Shown in pieces: positions 1 to 11,073 of a stretch of DNA of 64,000 nucleotides. The notes beneath the pieces were generated by a model. That model was given only the letters and a program-made list of their open reading frames with translations. It had not been told where the DNA came from and made no database searches. The position numbers and the translations under genes are program-made. Source of the DNA: Artemisia argyi. Lineage: Eukaryota > Streptophyta > Magnoliopsida > Asterales > Asteraceae. Position 1 is the stretch's first letter; each line of letters begins with the position of its first letter. The stretch is from contig CM060681.1 in the NCBI GenBank assembly GCA_030686995.1, forward strand, positions 159,854,333 through 159,918,332, written 5' to 3'.

Positions 1-730
1 TGCAGATTTCCTGGAGATTATAAAACTTAATAATTCACAAAAACCATAAGACTCCGTTAGAAAAACAAAACCGGTAAAATTTCCAGATTTTTAACTCCTG
101 ACGCCGTAAAGAGTAATACTCTGACGCCGTCAGAATGGACCTGCAGAAATTCTTATGTTAAGTTTCCGGAAAATTTCTGGAAAAACTTCGTCCTACTTCC
201 TGGAAAATCCTGCAAAACTTCATTATGACTCAATACAAGCATTTGACTCTAACAAATACGAATATACATGTTCATTTAATATTGTGGAGAATCATGATCG
301 GTTTGTTTCTTGAAAACATATTTGGGGTTTCCCCTTACACTTATCTTTTGCAAAAATACTTTTAGGTTGGAGTTAAGACTAGGCCAAACAACATAATAAA
401 GTATTTCCACATTTTAATTGAGAAACATGATCAACCAACAATAAAAATAAAACATGCATACGGAAGCAAATAACAATCAAACAAATAAAATCACACAAAA
501 CATGGGTTGCCTCCCAAGAAGCGCTTTTCTTTATTTACGAGTCTTGTAGCTAGACTCAAAGTCATGGGTTATTACGTGATCTCATCGTTGGTTCCACTCT
601 CTAGGTCGTCATCTAAACCAGTTTTGTATTCTGGACCTAGTTGCAAGCACTCTTTGTAGAAACCAAGCATCCTATTTCTAACATACTCTACTCCTCTACG
701 TCTATCCTCCTCATTCCTATAATAAGCCGC

Positions 731-1621
731 TTACTTGCGTTCCTTTTCGAGATTAGAGAGAAGGCGGTATTGCTCAATCTTGTAGGGCATTTGATAAGCA
801 ACCTCATCATTCTCTTCCTTGAATCTAACTATCCCTAAAGTCGGATCATAACTCATCCTAGTGGCCTCCACAAATGGTTTCCCAAATATTATTTGACTTA
901 GGCAAGCATCTATCACCGGACGAGTGTCTTCCACTATCATAAAATCAATCTCATAGGTAAGATTCCCTATGATCACATGTAATCCCTTAACTCTCCCTAC
1001 AAAATTACTTATCCAATTTTTACCGGGCATCATCCTAAAATTGAGTTGCTTCTTCATCACCCAATTGTAAAAAGTCCTAGTCATGATGTTCACGGGGGAT
1101 CTAAGGTCGATGTAAGCTTTCCATATATGCATGTGCCCAATATTGCATGGGATGTTAATGTTAGAGGGGTCTCCCATTTTGATAAGGGGGTCGCCAAAGA
1201 TATATGTTTTCTCGGGACTATCGAATAAATCCTTATGGTATTCCCGTTCTTCCTCGGTTGGCAACTTATCAAAGTATTCCTCTATAGGTTTTACCTCCTC
1301 TAATTCCTCATCCTTATTAACCTCAACTTCCCTACTCTCATCCTCACTATCGGCTTCTACTCTAACTTCATCCTTGTCACTCTCCTCTATCTCCTTATCT
1401 ATCGGCTTAATGGTGACAACATTGACAAAGTGGACATGTTTGGATGATGAGGGGTCCTTAATTTGGATTCCACTATTGGTGTCCCTAGTGTCCTTCTTAG
1501 GTGTGATTAATGTTTGGTTGTTGAGGGCTTTCAACAAGTTGTCAATCTTGTTGGTCATCTCCGTTTGTTGTTGGTTGAATTCAGTTTCGAACCTAGCTAT
1601 GCGGGCTTCTTGAGATGCCAT
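731..1621 (-). CDS. Downstream part of the same gag frame with protease-like domain
   Basis: A 296-residue frame in the same phase as the gag above and separated from it only by one TGA. It opens with a coiled-coil-like stretch (MASQEARIARFETEF, QQQTEMTNKI), then a strongly acidic region (residues about 75-115). From residue about 135 comes the retropepsin-like segment: SPEKTYIFGDP, NIPCNIGHMH, then AYIDLRSPVNIMTR. In related elements as I remember them the catalytic triplet region reads DLGSP or DLNSP; here it reads DLRSP, so protease activity is doubtful. RPVIDACLSQIIFGKPFV follows in the expected place. The true protein start is probably the upstream gag start; the ATG used here is internal to the family's single long frame. 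Confidence 0.75.
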   Translation of the reverse strand: MASQEARIARFETEFNQQQTEMTNKIDNLLKALNNQTLITPKKDTRDTNSGIQIKDPSSSKHVHFVNVVTIKPIDKEIEESDKDEVRVEADSEDESREVEVNKDEELEEVKPIEEYFDKLPTEEEREYHKDLFDSPEKTYIFGDPLIKMGDPSNINIPCNIGHMHIWKAYIDLRSPVNIMTRTFYNWVMKKQLNFRMMPGKNWISNFVGRVKGLHVIIGNLTYEIDFMIVEDTRPVIDACLSQIIFGKPFVEATRMSYDPTLGIVRFKEENDEVAYQMPYKIEQYRLLSNLEKERK

Positions 1622-1627
1622 GAATTT

Positions 1628-2809
1628 TCACATCAATCCTTCAAGATTGTTGGTACTACCATAGTTGTTAGAAGGATTGTTGTTGAAAGTACGGTTGGAT
1701 GGTGGACCGTTTGGTTGGTAACGATTAGGTGGGTTGGATGAATTGGGTTGATTTTGTTTCCACCTAAGGTTTGGGTGATTTTTCCATGAGGGGTTGTATG
1801 AATCACCGTATGTGTTTGGCTCGGGCTTGAAAGTGTACCACTTATCTCCCGCTTCGTCGGTACGCGTGGATGCGTAATCCGCAAAAGCTGTTCCGGGGAG
1901 TTCCATACAATCACGAGTGTCATGGGGACCACTACATAATTCGCATGAAGAAGTGATTTTGTTCACTTGGCTTGAATGCTTCGGAGCTTCGTAAGATTTC
2001 ATGAGAAACTTGACTTGGTCCTCAAGTTCCATGATCCTACGGTCGGGAGTGCTAGAATTGTTCAAAGGCAAGGATATTGCCTTGACCGTTTTGTTCAAGT
2101 CACGGGGATCATTCCAACTTTCGTTGTCATAGAGAGCAAGATCTTCTATGAGTTCCCATGATTGTTCCGCACTAAGATCACGTAGCTTACCACCGGCCGA
2201 TTGGTCAATGGTTCGCCTCGTGGAGATGTCGATATGGTCATAGAAGATTTGGACTTGGAGCCAAAGATCTATGCCATGATGAGGGACTTTTTGGAGTAAG
2301 TCCTTGAAACGAGTCCATGCTTCATAAAGAGATTCATTTTGACGTTGTTGAAACATCAAGATGTCATTCCTAAGCTTAGTAGTTCTCCCCGGTGGGAAAA
2401 ATTGAGCAAGGAAACGAGTGGTGAGATCATCCCATGTGGTGATGGATCCCGCGGGTAAACGCTCAAGCCATTGACTAGCTTGATCCCGTAGAGAGAATTG
2501 GAATAGGCGTAAACGGGTAGTCTCTCTAGTTTCAACACCTAGGTATATGGAATCTACGATTTTGAGGAAGTCCTTAAGGTGTTGGTTTGGATCTTCGGAA
2601 CGAAGTCCATGGAATGCACATCCGCTTTGCACCAACCGGATGGTGTCAGATCGCAAGGGGGTCACATTGGCTTCGATGAGCTCAATGGTGTTTCGGTAGC
2701 CTTGATGGCTAGGTCGGGAGTACTCTCCTAAGGTTCGGGGCCTAAGGGGTTCTAGTGGTGGGTTTTGTTGTGGTGGGATGATGGGTTCAAAGATGTTACC
2801 ACCTTCCAT
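1628..2809 (-). CDS. gag: Ty3-gypsy gag polyprotein (Athila type), N-terminal part
   Basis: A 393-residue open frame. Residues about 55-190 form the retrotransposon gag capsid domain (retrotrans_gag type), with motifs such as LRLFQFSLRDQASQWL, FLAQFFPPGRT and the FKDLLQKVPHHG helix. A zinc knuckle CELCSGPHDTRDC (Cys-x2-Cys-x3-His-x4-Cys, one residue short of the usual spacing) lies near residue 285. It is followed by KWYTFKPE, SWKNHPNLRW and a proline/asparagine-rich tail typical of the family. The protein would form the virus-like particle that packages the element RNA. The frame ends at a single TGA (1628-1630) only two codons before the ATG of the next open frame, which is in the same phase. 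The start at 2809 follows the LTR and primer site with no other in-frame candidate upstream. Confidence 0.85.
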   Translation of the reverse strand: MEGGNIFEPIIPPQQNPPLEPLRPRTLGEYSRPSHQGYRNTIELIEANVTPLRSDTIRLVQSGCAFHGLRSEDPNQHLKDFLKIVDSIYLGVETRETTRLRLFQFSLRDQASQWLERLPAGSITTWDDLTTRFLAQFFPPGRTTKLRNDILMFQQRQNESLYEAWTRFKDLLQKVPHHGIDLWLQVQIFYDHIDISTRRTIDQSAGGKLRDLSAEQSWELIEDLALYDNESWNDPRDLNKTVKAISLPLNNSSTPDRRIMELEDQVKFLMKSYEAPKHSSQVNKITSSCELCSGPHDTRDCMELPGTAFADYASTRTDEAGDKWYTFKPEPNTYGDSYNPSWKNHPNLRWKQNQPNSSNPPNRYQPNGPPSNRTFNNNPSNNYGSTNNLEGLM

Positions 2810-2954
2810 GATGTCGGATGGTAAAGAGTTACGAACAAAGGCACAAAGAAATAAGATAGACTAAAGAAGACCTAAAAATAAAAATAAAATCTTACTAGAA
2901 AGGAATCTAGCAAGTAGACCTAATAAAAAGAAATCCTAACCTAGACAATAACTA

Positions 2955-2974
2955 TTCCCCAGGCTGCGGCGCCA
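2955..2974 (-). other. Primer-binding site, tRNA-Asp type
   Basis: On the minus strand, six bases inside the LTR end, the sequence reads TGGCGCCGCAGCC followed by TGGGGAA. This matches the TGGCGCCG start used by Athila and Tat elements for tRNA-Asp priming (established knowledge), with several mismatches further in. It fixes the element's orientation as minus. Confidence 0.75.
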
Positions 2975-2980
2975 AAAACT

Positions 2981-4387
2981 TGATGCGTGGGAATCGCACC
3001 TTGCTTTACCTCTCGAGGGATCTCGAGAAGCTTACAACCCCCACCAGGCAGTGTACCTGATCGTTGTAGTATAGTATAGTGACAAGTACCGGGGGATTGA
3101 TCGTTCAGCTTAGGAATAGTGTCGCTAGGATTAGAAAACCTAATTAATAGTTCTAAAGGTGAGGGATGATTATTTTTGTATTTTTATATTTTTATGAAAG
3201 CAAGTAAAATCTCGGTTTTTGAAGGAGTGGGCGGAATTAGTTGCTAGTCAACTAACCCAAAACTAATATATAATCAAAATAAAATAATAAAAATGAAAAC
3301 AAACTAATTATACTAAGGTTGTGAGCAGTAATTGGAGAAATTGTGTTTACTTAGACTTCACTACTCCCTAGATATCTTTTACACGTTAATTACTTGTTAT
3401 ACTTGTATGGATGACGGATTGTATTCCTTAATACCATTCGTGGGGTGGCATACATAACTCCCCAAATCTATGAGCTCTTATATCCTCCTACACCATGACC
3501 CAGCACAACTATAGGGATTGTAAACAGTGGCTCATGCATTAAATACAACCAATAAAGACCTAGTACGCCTCGGTTCATGTTTCTTAAGACGTTCAAGCAT
3601 GTTACCATTTGGAGATCTGCCAGTTTTCTCAAGCCTAACATATAAATCATTCATCCAAGAACAAGAATAAACAAGTAATCAACACATAATCAACATCTAG
3701 GTTTCATTAGATCTAAGCAAACACAAGAGAGATCTAGCCTAGCATAATTGAATTGAGACAAGAACAAGATATAAACAACCAACACATAGACATATTGATT
3801 GAATTAGAAGAACACTTATCTCAATTACAATGCAAGGTATCAAGGGTTTGGAACCCTTGAAAAACCTGTAGAAGAGGCACCAAATTCGTCTTTAGGGTTT
3901 CACCAAAACTTCTCTTTTTTTAATGTAAAAACTAGAAAACTATATATAGGAAAACTGGGCTGACGGCGTCAAGACAAGCATGTGACGCCGTCACCTCGCC
4001 GCCAAATACTTCCTCGGACGGCCTTGATCTACTTATGACGGCCTATGTGACACCGTCACCACCTACGGTATTTTATTCTTGGGACTTTGACGCCGTCAGG
4101 ATGGATTTTGACGCCGTCATCAACTACGGTGTTTTATTCTTGATGTCTGACGCCGTCAGGGTGTAACTCTTGACGCCGTCACCTAGTGTCTTCAGCATGG
4201 AAAATTGATACTTTGCCGTTTTCTTCACTTTTATGCTCCAAAAACGTCCAAAATGGCTTCTTTTCCAGAATTCACTCTCCAAACACCTAAAATCACAAAA
4301 GGAACGATTTAGGGCAATATTTGATCAAATAAAGTCGGATTCGGGCTTAAATGACCCCCTAAAAACGGATCATTTTTCGCCTCATCA
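2981..4387 (-). repeat. 5' LTR of the Athila-like element (1407 bp)
   Basis: On the minus strand it starts TGATGAGGCG and ends CGCATCA, so it has TG...CA ends within a 5-bp inverted TGATG/CATCA. The solo LTR at 28851-30261 has the same termini, nearly the same length (1411 bp) and long shared blocks, for example GGGGGTCATTTAAGCC near the start, so both belong to one family. The interior (about 3960-4190) carries repeated copies of the palindrome TGACGCCGTCA and its near variants. The other LTR of this copy is outside the window, so the target duplication cannot be checked. Confidence 0.88.
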
Positions 4388-5690
4388 GTGGATCTAACAA
4401 GGATCTAACTATAATCTATTTCTATGGCTCAAAAGTTAGATATGTATAAAATAGAGTGGTATAAATTGCATATGCATGTAGATCTAGTATATATATCATA
4501 TGAATCTTGTAAAAACTTGGTAAAATTATAAAGATGAGTTTCATACACTTACTTGAAAGATTAATGAGATTTTGATGATGAAAACCTATGTAAACCTTGA
4601 GTTTGTATTTCAAAACCCTAAAAGGAGTACAAAATACACTATATATTTTACTGGATCTTGAAAAATTATGGTTTTTGCTTGTTCTTCTTGTTTAGGCCGA
4701 GCACCACCAAGAGAGAAAAAGGAAATGTGTCTTGCTTTTTATATCTTGAAATGAGATGAGAAAGATAACTTTTTAGTCTATATATATTATATAAATCAAA
4801 CAAATAATTGATACATTAATTGAAGTGGTAACATTTTCAAGTTGTGTAAGATATTAGTATGGAGGGGGGGGGGGGGGGCAACATGGAGGGGGGGAAGAAA
4901 ATTTGTAGTAGTGTAAGATAGTTGGTAGTATTTAGGTAGTATTATGTATATATTAATAGTTTTAGGGAATACCGGGTACCGAGTTAACTAAAAATAAATT
5001 TTAACGGAGTTAACCGGGACATAATAAAGTCGTAAAAATTGTAAAAATCTGTTGGGTATAAATATTGAGTGTTTAGATAATTATTATTTAATTTCTACGA
5101 AAACCGTCGTAATTTTTGTAAACTTACGATAATAATTAAATAAATTTCCAAAACACCGGGTAAATTAATATTATAATTTTTATATTATTAAAATGAATAT
5201 AAAAATATATTGGGATCATAGTCGGGAGTGTAGGACGTGTTAGTCACATTATTGATCGCGTGTTAACGTTTATTTAAAAATAAACATACGTAAAAGTCAA
5301 ATATATCAAAAGTATTAATTTGAATATCCTACAAGTGGAATAGTATGCAAATGCTATTGTGATGATGTATAAGCCATTTCTAGTCCATATGAAGTGTCCC
5401 TATTGACGATGCATGAATTCGCAGCTAAACCTGACCGGTTTCGCGAATGTAAATATCCGTAAACTAAATTTACGTTGAAATGAATAAAGTACATGAATAG
5501 TGTTTTCTCTCTGGAAATGAATAGTGTCATGTGAATAGTAAATTTTTCTGAATGCTTCTCGGAATCTCAAACTGACACCAGAAATGATGAATAGTAAAAT
5601 GATGAATAGTGATCGGTGAATAGTAACTTCCCGAGTTGAAAAATGAAATTTCGACATCTGAACAAGGACTTGAAATTACGAATTGTGACA
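4388..5690 (-). repeat. 3' LTR of the Tekay-like element, first 1303 bp only
   Basis: It aligns end to end with 12775-14092 of the 5' LTR. On the minus strand it starts TGTCACAATTCG right after a purine-rich AGATGGGAAGAC. The distal part is missing because the Athila element inserted at 4387/4388. Differences from its partner include a 15-base G run at 4864-4878, which in the partner is shorter and interrupted, and a missing copy of a GATGAATAGTAAC unit. Six copies of TGAATAGT cluster between about 5492 and 5625. Confidence 0.87.
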
Positions 5691-5699
5691 GTCTTCCCA

Positions 5700-7150
5700 T
5701 CTAAAAGGAACTTCGTCCCGAAGTTCAGTTTTGGTTGGTCTCTGAAGTATATTCGGTAAAAAGACGTAGATACTTGAGTTGCATTTGGTCTTCCCGTTCC
5801 CAAGTAAATTCGGGTCCTTTTCAAGAATTCCAGCGAACTTTCACGATAGGAATTCGACTTTGCTTCAACCGTTTGACCTCACGGTCCATGATTTCTACTG
5901 GTTCTCCTACCAGGTTTAGGTTCATCATTGGGTTGGATTCCTTCTAATTGGAATTATGAGTCACTAATCTGAAAGTCATTTTTCGGGATTTGAAATGGTG
6001 AAACATGTTTATGTAATCCTGCTACTTTCCAACAAGGCTCAAGTCTGAGGGTACTGGCCTACTCTGTCTAAAATATTAATGGTCCAGTGTACATCGAATT
6101 TAACTTCCCGGATTTTTCTGAATGGTATCGTGACTTTCCTAGGCAAAACTTTTAACGTGACCCTACCACCAACTTGAAATTCTAAGGGTTTACAACTTAT
6201 CGACTTGTAACTGTTTCTTGATTTGCGAGAAATTCCTAGTTATTTCATGAGTGCTACAGGAATAGTGAGTTTGGCTTTTTCCGCGTTCGGTCCATCAATA
6301 GATGGTCAGCGCTTCTTGAGATTTACAATGTGATATGGGTAATATATGTTGCTAAACTCTGCCAGAACTCAAATTTGTATGTCAGCTGGTCGATTCTAAA
6401 ATGGTCCAATATACTAGAGGAGCAATCTCTCGTGTTACCAAAATTGTATCATGCCTCTCCAAGGCAAAGCTTTCAACTTAGCTCGTTCTCCCACTTGAAT
6501 CTAGATGGTTTGCTGTTCAGGGATACCCAATCCACATGATGTGCATCATGCACCAACCTAACTTCTACCAGTTTCTCGTTGCTTGTAACTGGTCCTTGAC
6601 TTGTGAAATTTCCTTTGTTGTTCCATAGTTTAGTTCTAGACCAATGAATTTAACTTTCCGATTTCGGTCTGTAAATGGGTAATTGGCACTTCGACCATAG
6701 AGTGCCTCAAATAGTGTAGTCTTTACGCTCGTGCAATAATTATCGTTGCAAATGAATCTAATTTATGATAAATGGTTAGTCCAACCATTTCTAGCGTCAA
6801 TCGCTCACTCTCTGAGCATATCTTTCCTATGTTTGAATTGTCCTCTCAATCTGACCATTGGTCTGAGGATGATAGGCGGTGTTTACATCTAAATGGGATT
6901 CCGAAGGAAATCTTAAAATGATTGCTAGAAGTCTGAGGTGATTCGATCACCTTTATCAGGAATAATTGAAACGGTTACAATGAATCTGGTGACTAATTCT
7001 ACAACGTTATACTTTTCGAAAAGGGCGTTATACGAAGAAGATAGAATATGGGTAACACTTTGATTCCTTGTGTTTTGGTCTAATGGGTGCTAAGACATGT
7101 GTCTTTCTTTGCCTATTGTGCTTGGTCTCCATTACTGACGTTTGTAATCG
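5700..7150 (-). pseudogene. pol: Ty3-gypsy pol remnant: integrase core and C-terminal tail
   Basis: Read on the minus strand. Around 6880-6841 the translation gives AYHPQTNGQIERT, the signature at the end of the integrase catalytic core. Around 6165-6060 comes a GRVTLKVLPRK / KIREVKF segment, the GPY/F-like module. At about 5910-5770 the reading gives EPVEIMDREVKRLKQSRIPI, then VKVRWNS, a stop codon, GPEFTWEREDQM and LKYLRLF, which is the chromodomain-like C-terminus of Tekay/Del-type elements. The phase changes several times and there are in-frame stops, so no working integrase can be made. This fragment fixes lineage and direction. Confidence 0.82.
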
Positions 7151-9675
7151 ATCTATGGTGTTCCTCCAAATTTCCTTCATCACATATTCCAATATTCCTT
7201 ATTGTCAAATCGCAAAACCCTAAATGCATAAGCGATCTCGTAAGGTGATTGGTTTTCAAAATTTATCTCGTGATTGTGAGTTTTGGTAGAAATATTTTTC
7301 CGAATAAACCAATTTATAAAATAGAACAAATGGTTTACTAAGTAATATCTTTCTTGATGATTCAAAATTCCGTAGTTATGAAAATGTGAAACTGTCTTCA
7401 AAAATATTGTGAATAGGACTGTTTACCAAAGTTTGATGTTTATATATCTCTCATTGTACAACGGTTTTGCTAAATATTGACCAAAAAGGATCGTATTTGT
7501 TCAAAATAGGCAATTCAAAAATTATTTTCTACGAGATATGTGATTTGTATAAACGCAATTTTTAAATCAACTTCATTTAAAAGTGAAAACACTAACAAGG
7601 ATAAAATAGTAGGATAGGAAATGTTCGCATAAATGCATAGATGTCTAACATTCGGTTCCTGATATTGGAAGATGCCTATTGGTGATTATCTGACAAAACT
7701 ACAAGTCTAGGTATTCAACCAACTTAAGTCCTGAAATGGTTTATCGTTGAAATTGTCATCATGTTGGCAAAATGAGGGTGTCCATTGATACTATGTCGAT
7801 GAATGTCTTTTCATTTCCACATAAAGCTGGGGAGATATGCTTGGGCCTGATGCCTCTCTTGATGTGTAGGTGAGGTTATCCAGAAGTTCTAGAGAACACA
7901 ATGCCTTGAGGGAATCTATATCGATATCCATAATTCGAATCAATTATACTTGGCGTAAACTCACTGCAGGGAAGTTTGCGTTTAGATGAGGCCATGTTTA
8001 AATGAATTGCTTTACAGTCTCAATTAGGTGCTTGGATTATTTCTATAGTGTTGTTTAGCGTACCTTCACAATGTGTTCGATCCTGTAGCTCAGTCTTGCT
8101 AGTACCTTTGAATGATAAAATTTGGCAACTAGGTCAGAAATGGTGATTCGGATGGTATCGTGGTATCTTAGGATTGTTGTTGGATTATGAATTTTCTTAG
8201 TCTAGGTTTAGTAGTTCCGTAATCCTTTTATTGTTTTTCTTGTATCGAGGAATCCTCCTAGTAATTGATAGGGAAAGTCTCTCCTAGGGAAATCAATGGA
8301 AAAATCCAACTTAATGGCCGAGTAATTGACAGGTGGGGTAAGTATCCAAGGAGGGTTTGTAAAAAAGAGATGTTTATAAAAGAGTTTACTTGTTTAAAAC
8401 GCTTTTACATGAAGATTGTTATTAGCAATACTAAAAAAAAAATTATTTACTTCATTGCATAATCCTTCCTGAATTATACATAGGTGATCAGGCTAGGTAT
8501 AATTGAGGACTAATGATGCGATGCTTGATTTAGTCAAAATAGTATTACTTTTCTCAAAAGTTTTAGATGGTGTTCAACGCATTGTTATTAAAAATGATAT
8601 CCTGATATTTCCTTTCAAGGTAACATAAAAATTATTCCGCGTAATAATATTAAATACTTGGTGTAATGACAGAAAATCAATTTATAGAGTGGTAACAAAA
8701 TAGCATACTTTAGAAATTCTGTAAAACAATTTCCCCATAGGGTAGTAAGAAGTAAAATTTGTTGAATGGTTTATTGGATACATGGGTGAATCTTATGGTA
8801 TGGTAATAGTCTACTAATCCACTTATTTAAAGAATGTAAGCATCTTAGTTCATAACAGGGCAGTGGTTTATGATTATGAAGTGGTCGAGAATATGGTAGT
8901 GATATTGAGAGCATGAAGGATGAACGTGTCGTTAAGGCATCTACAGTCAATTGAAAAGGATAATCTATGTGTGAAAAGATATAGGGCAGAAATTTGGTGC
9001 TAATGATTTGAGTCAAGTAGGTACCACATCGAATGATGTTTGATTTTCCATGAATGCAAGCTAAATGTCTTATGGTCAAGTGAAACTTCTCGATATCCTT
9101 TCATGGAAATGAGGTCTTGTCCCATTGTGACTAAGCTATATCGATCTCCGAAAAGAATATAAATTTTGTTGAGTAATTGTACCTTGATCTTTTAATCCAA
9201 CAAGCTTATACTAGCGTGAGGGTCTTATAATATGGAATGAGCAAAAAAGTTGTAATTTCTAGTAGTGGTGTTAAGGCATGGTGTATCAATATTGGCAATC
9301 TCTGGTAGAGGGGTTTCTTTCGCACCTAAGGTCAAATAGTAAGTAGGTATAGTGGTTGCTTTCGAGATTCGTTCATGAGTTATGCGTGTTCCTTCTTGGA
9401 GATATGGTTTCTAAAATTAACAATATTTATTTGAGTGAAACACTGTGAAAATTTGATCATAAATGTATCTTGGAGTGACTTTATTTGAAGTTCATAATGA
9501 ATATAGTTATGTAAAAGATGTAACTACGAAATATTTTGTATTTTGATAAAAACAATATCTCAAATATATATGTCTTTGGAAAAAGGGAGTTCAAGAAGAT
9601 TGTTGCTTAAACAAAAAATGAGTTTTAATCCAACCATTGAAAATCAATAATTTGTCGTACTTCGTAAGGTTTGCA

Positions 9676-9680
<5 letters not shown>

Positions 9681-9721
<41 letters not shown>
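9681..9721. repeat. Homopolymer T41
   Basis: Forty-one consecutive T on the plus strand (A on the minus strand) within the internal region of the Tekay-like element. It could be the poly-A tail of a small retroposed insertion on the minus strand or simple slippage; I see no SINE-like body or flanking duplication. Confidence 0.9.
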
Positions 9722-9722
<1 letters not shown>

Positions 9723-10812
9723 TACAAAAATTTAATTTGACTTTGACTTACTTCAATTGTTATTATCTCCGAAACACGAAAACTAGGGCAGTCACTTTTA
9801 TCTTGGTCAACATGACCATTTAATCGTAAAGACATCTTCGTCTTTATTAATCCTATTGTCTTACTTGTATCTTCCCAAAGTTGTAATTATATGTCAAATC
9901 TACTAATATGACCACCTTGGTCGGTAGAGTGTTGCTAGAGCGACTAATGATGTAATCATAGGCTTAGAATATGGTGTAATCAAACTTGATAATGAAGGGA
10001 GAGTTGTGATGAGTTCCATTATGATGGTATAATACCGTTCAAGGCATCTTGTTGGTTTGTTGTGTTATAGAGGTATGAGTCGATCATATCTAAGATAATA
10101 TAGAGTCCTTGTGATAGATGCCACCCTTGGGCGATTTCTTGCAATTCTTATTGTGTTTGTGAGGCTTGTGGTATTATTCAGAGTGTATCGTCTAAACACT
10201 CGTGGGTAATCTCAAATAATTAGAGATCATCGTCTAACGATGAAGAGTAGTAGGTTGTCAAGCAGTAGAGGCTCTCAAACTCTCACCAACCTCAAACCCA
10301 TAAGGTGGTGTAACGTGTGGTATGTCAAATAGTGGTTGCTTCTTAAGCGTCCTGTCATATATGGGTGTAAAGTCTCTGAGATGTGATGGTGATAATAGTA
10401 AATGGAATGCTACCCTCTTTCGCACAACCTCGCGACATCTAAGAGGTAAAACTGAAGTACACACTATGGGACGACCAATAGTGTAACAAGTAGCTGACGG
10501 TGGTGGTAGTACCTGAGTAGTAAGCGCCCTACTAGTGAAGGAAAGAAAACATACTATCTTCTTTGCAATAAGCATCCTAATATGTCCATTAAGATTAAGT
10601 CTGAATACTATGCCCAACGGAAATCTAAGTATGGGCTGAATGATAGGAAAACCTTGTTCCTATAACAATTCAATGGTGCTAATGGCGGCGTAAGTGTAAC
10701 CGGTAGTACAATGGTAGTGGAAGATGACAAGGCATCTTCAATGTCGAAATCCGACGAAAGGATAACAGGGTGGGTATCTGAAGACATGTCACTTATGAAC
10801 CAGGTCAACATA

Positions 10813-10918
<106 letters not shown>

Positions 10919-11058
10919 TATGGGTATAAATAACTCGAACAATGTGTGCATGAAATAACATGTATAATGAATATGCACCTATGATGAAATGATGAGATGC
11001 TATGATGATGTGGTTATAGTCTAGGGTCCATGATACATCCTAGTTCGCTATAACCTTA

Positions 11059-11070
11059 GCTCTGATGCCA
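11059..11070 (-). other. Primer-binding site, tRNA-iMet type (Tekay-like element)
   Basis: Minus-strand TGGCATCAGAGC, three bases inside the LTR end. The canonical plant iMet primer-site start is TGGTATCAGAGC (established knowledge), so there is one mismatch. Confidence 0.8.
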
Positions 11071-11073
11071 ATC

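Larger units (their letters stand above)
1..4387 (-). mobile_element. Athila/Tat-like Ty3-gypsy LTR retrotransposon, partial
   Basis: The minus-strand order is LTR (4387 to 2981), primer-binding site (2974 to 2955), gag, then a protease-like region, and the element runs off the left edge of the window. The gag has the Athila-type knuckle and the proline/asparagine-rich tail of that lineage. No reverse transcriptase is visible in 1-730. That stretch holds the tail of the second reading frame and a non-coding block around 505-530 (AAGCGCTTCTTGGGAGGCAA on the minus strand) that in my memory marks the end of the coding part in such elements. It may therefore be a gag-only non-autonomous copy, but the rest lies outside the window. 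It is inserted into the 3' LTR of the element at 4388-14092: the base after its LTR end continues that LTR without a break. Confidence 0.88.

Noticed and set aside
1131..1613. A 160-codon plus-strand frame rich in serine and leucine
   Set aside because: It is antisense to the acidic region of the minus-strand gag/protease frame and shows only the complement of Glu/Asp codons.
8090..8120. GTAGCTCAG string suggesting a tRNA D-arm
   Set aside because: No acceptor stem, anticodon arm or TTCGA arm at the required distances.
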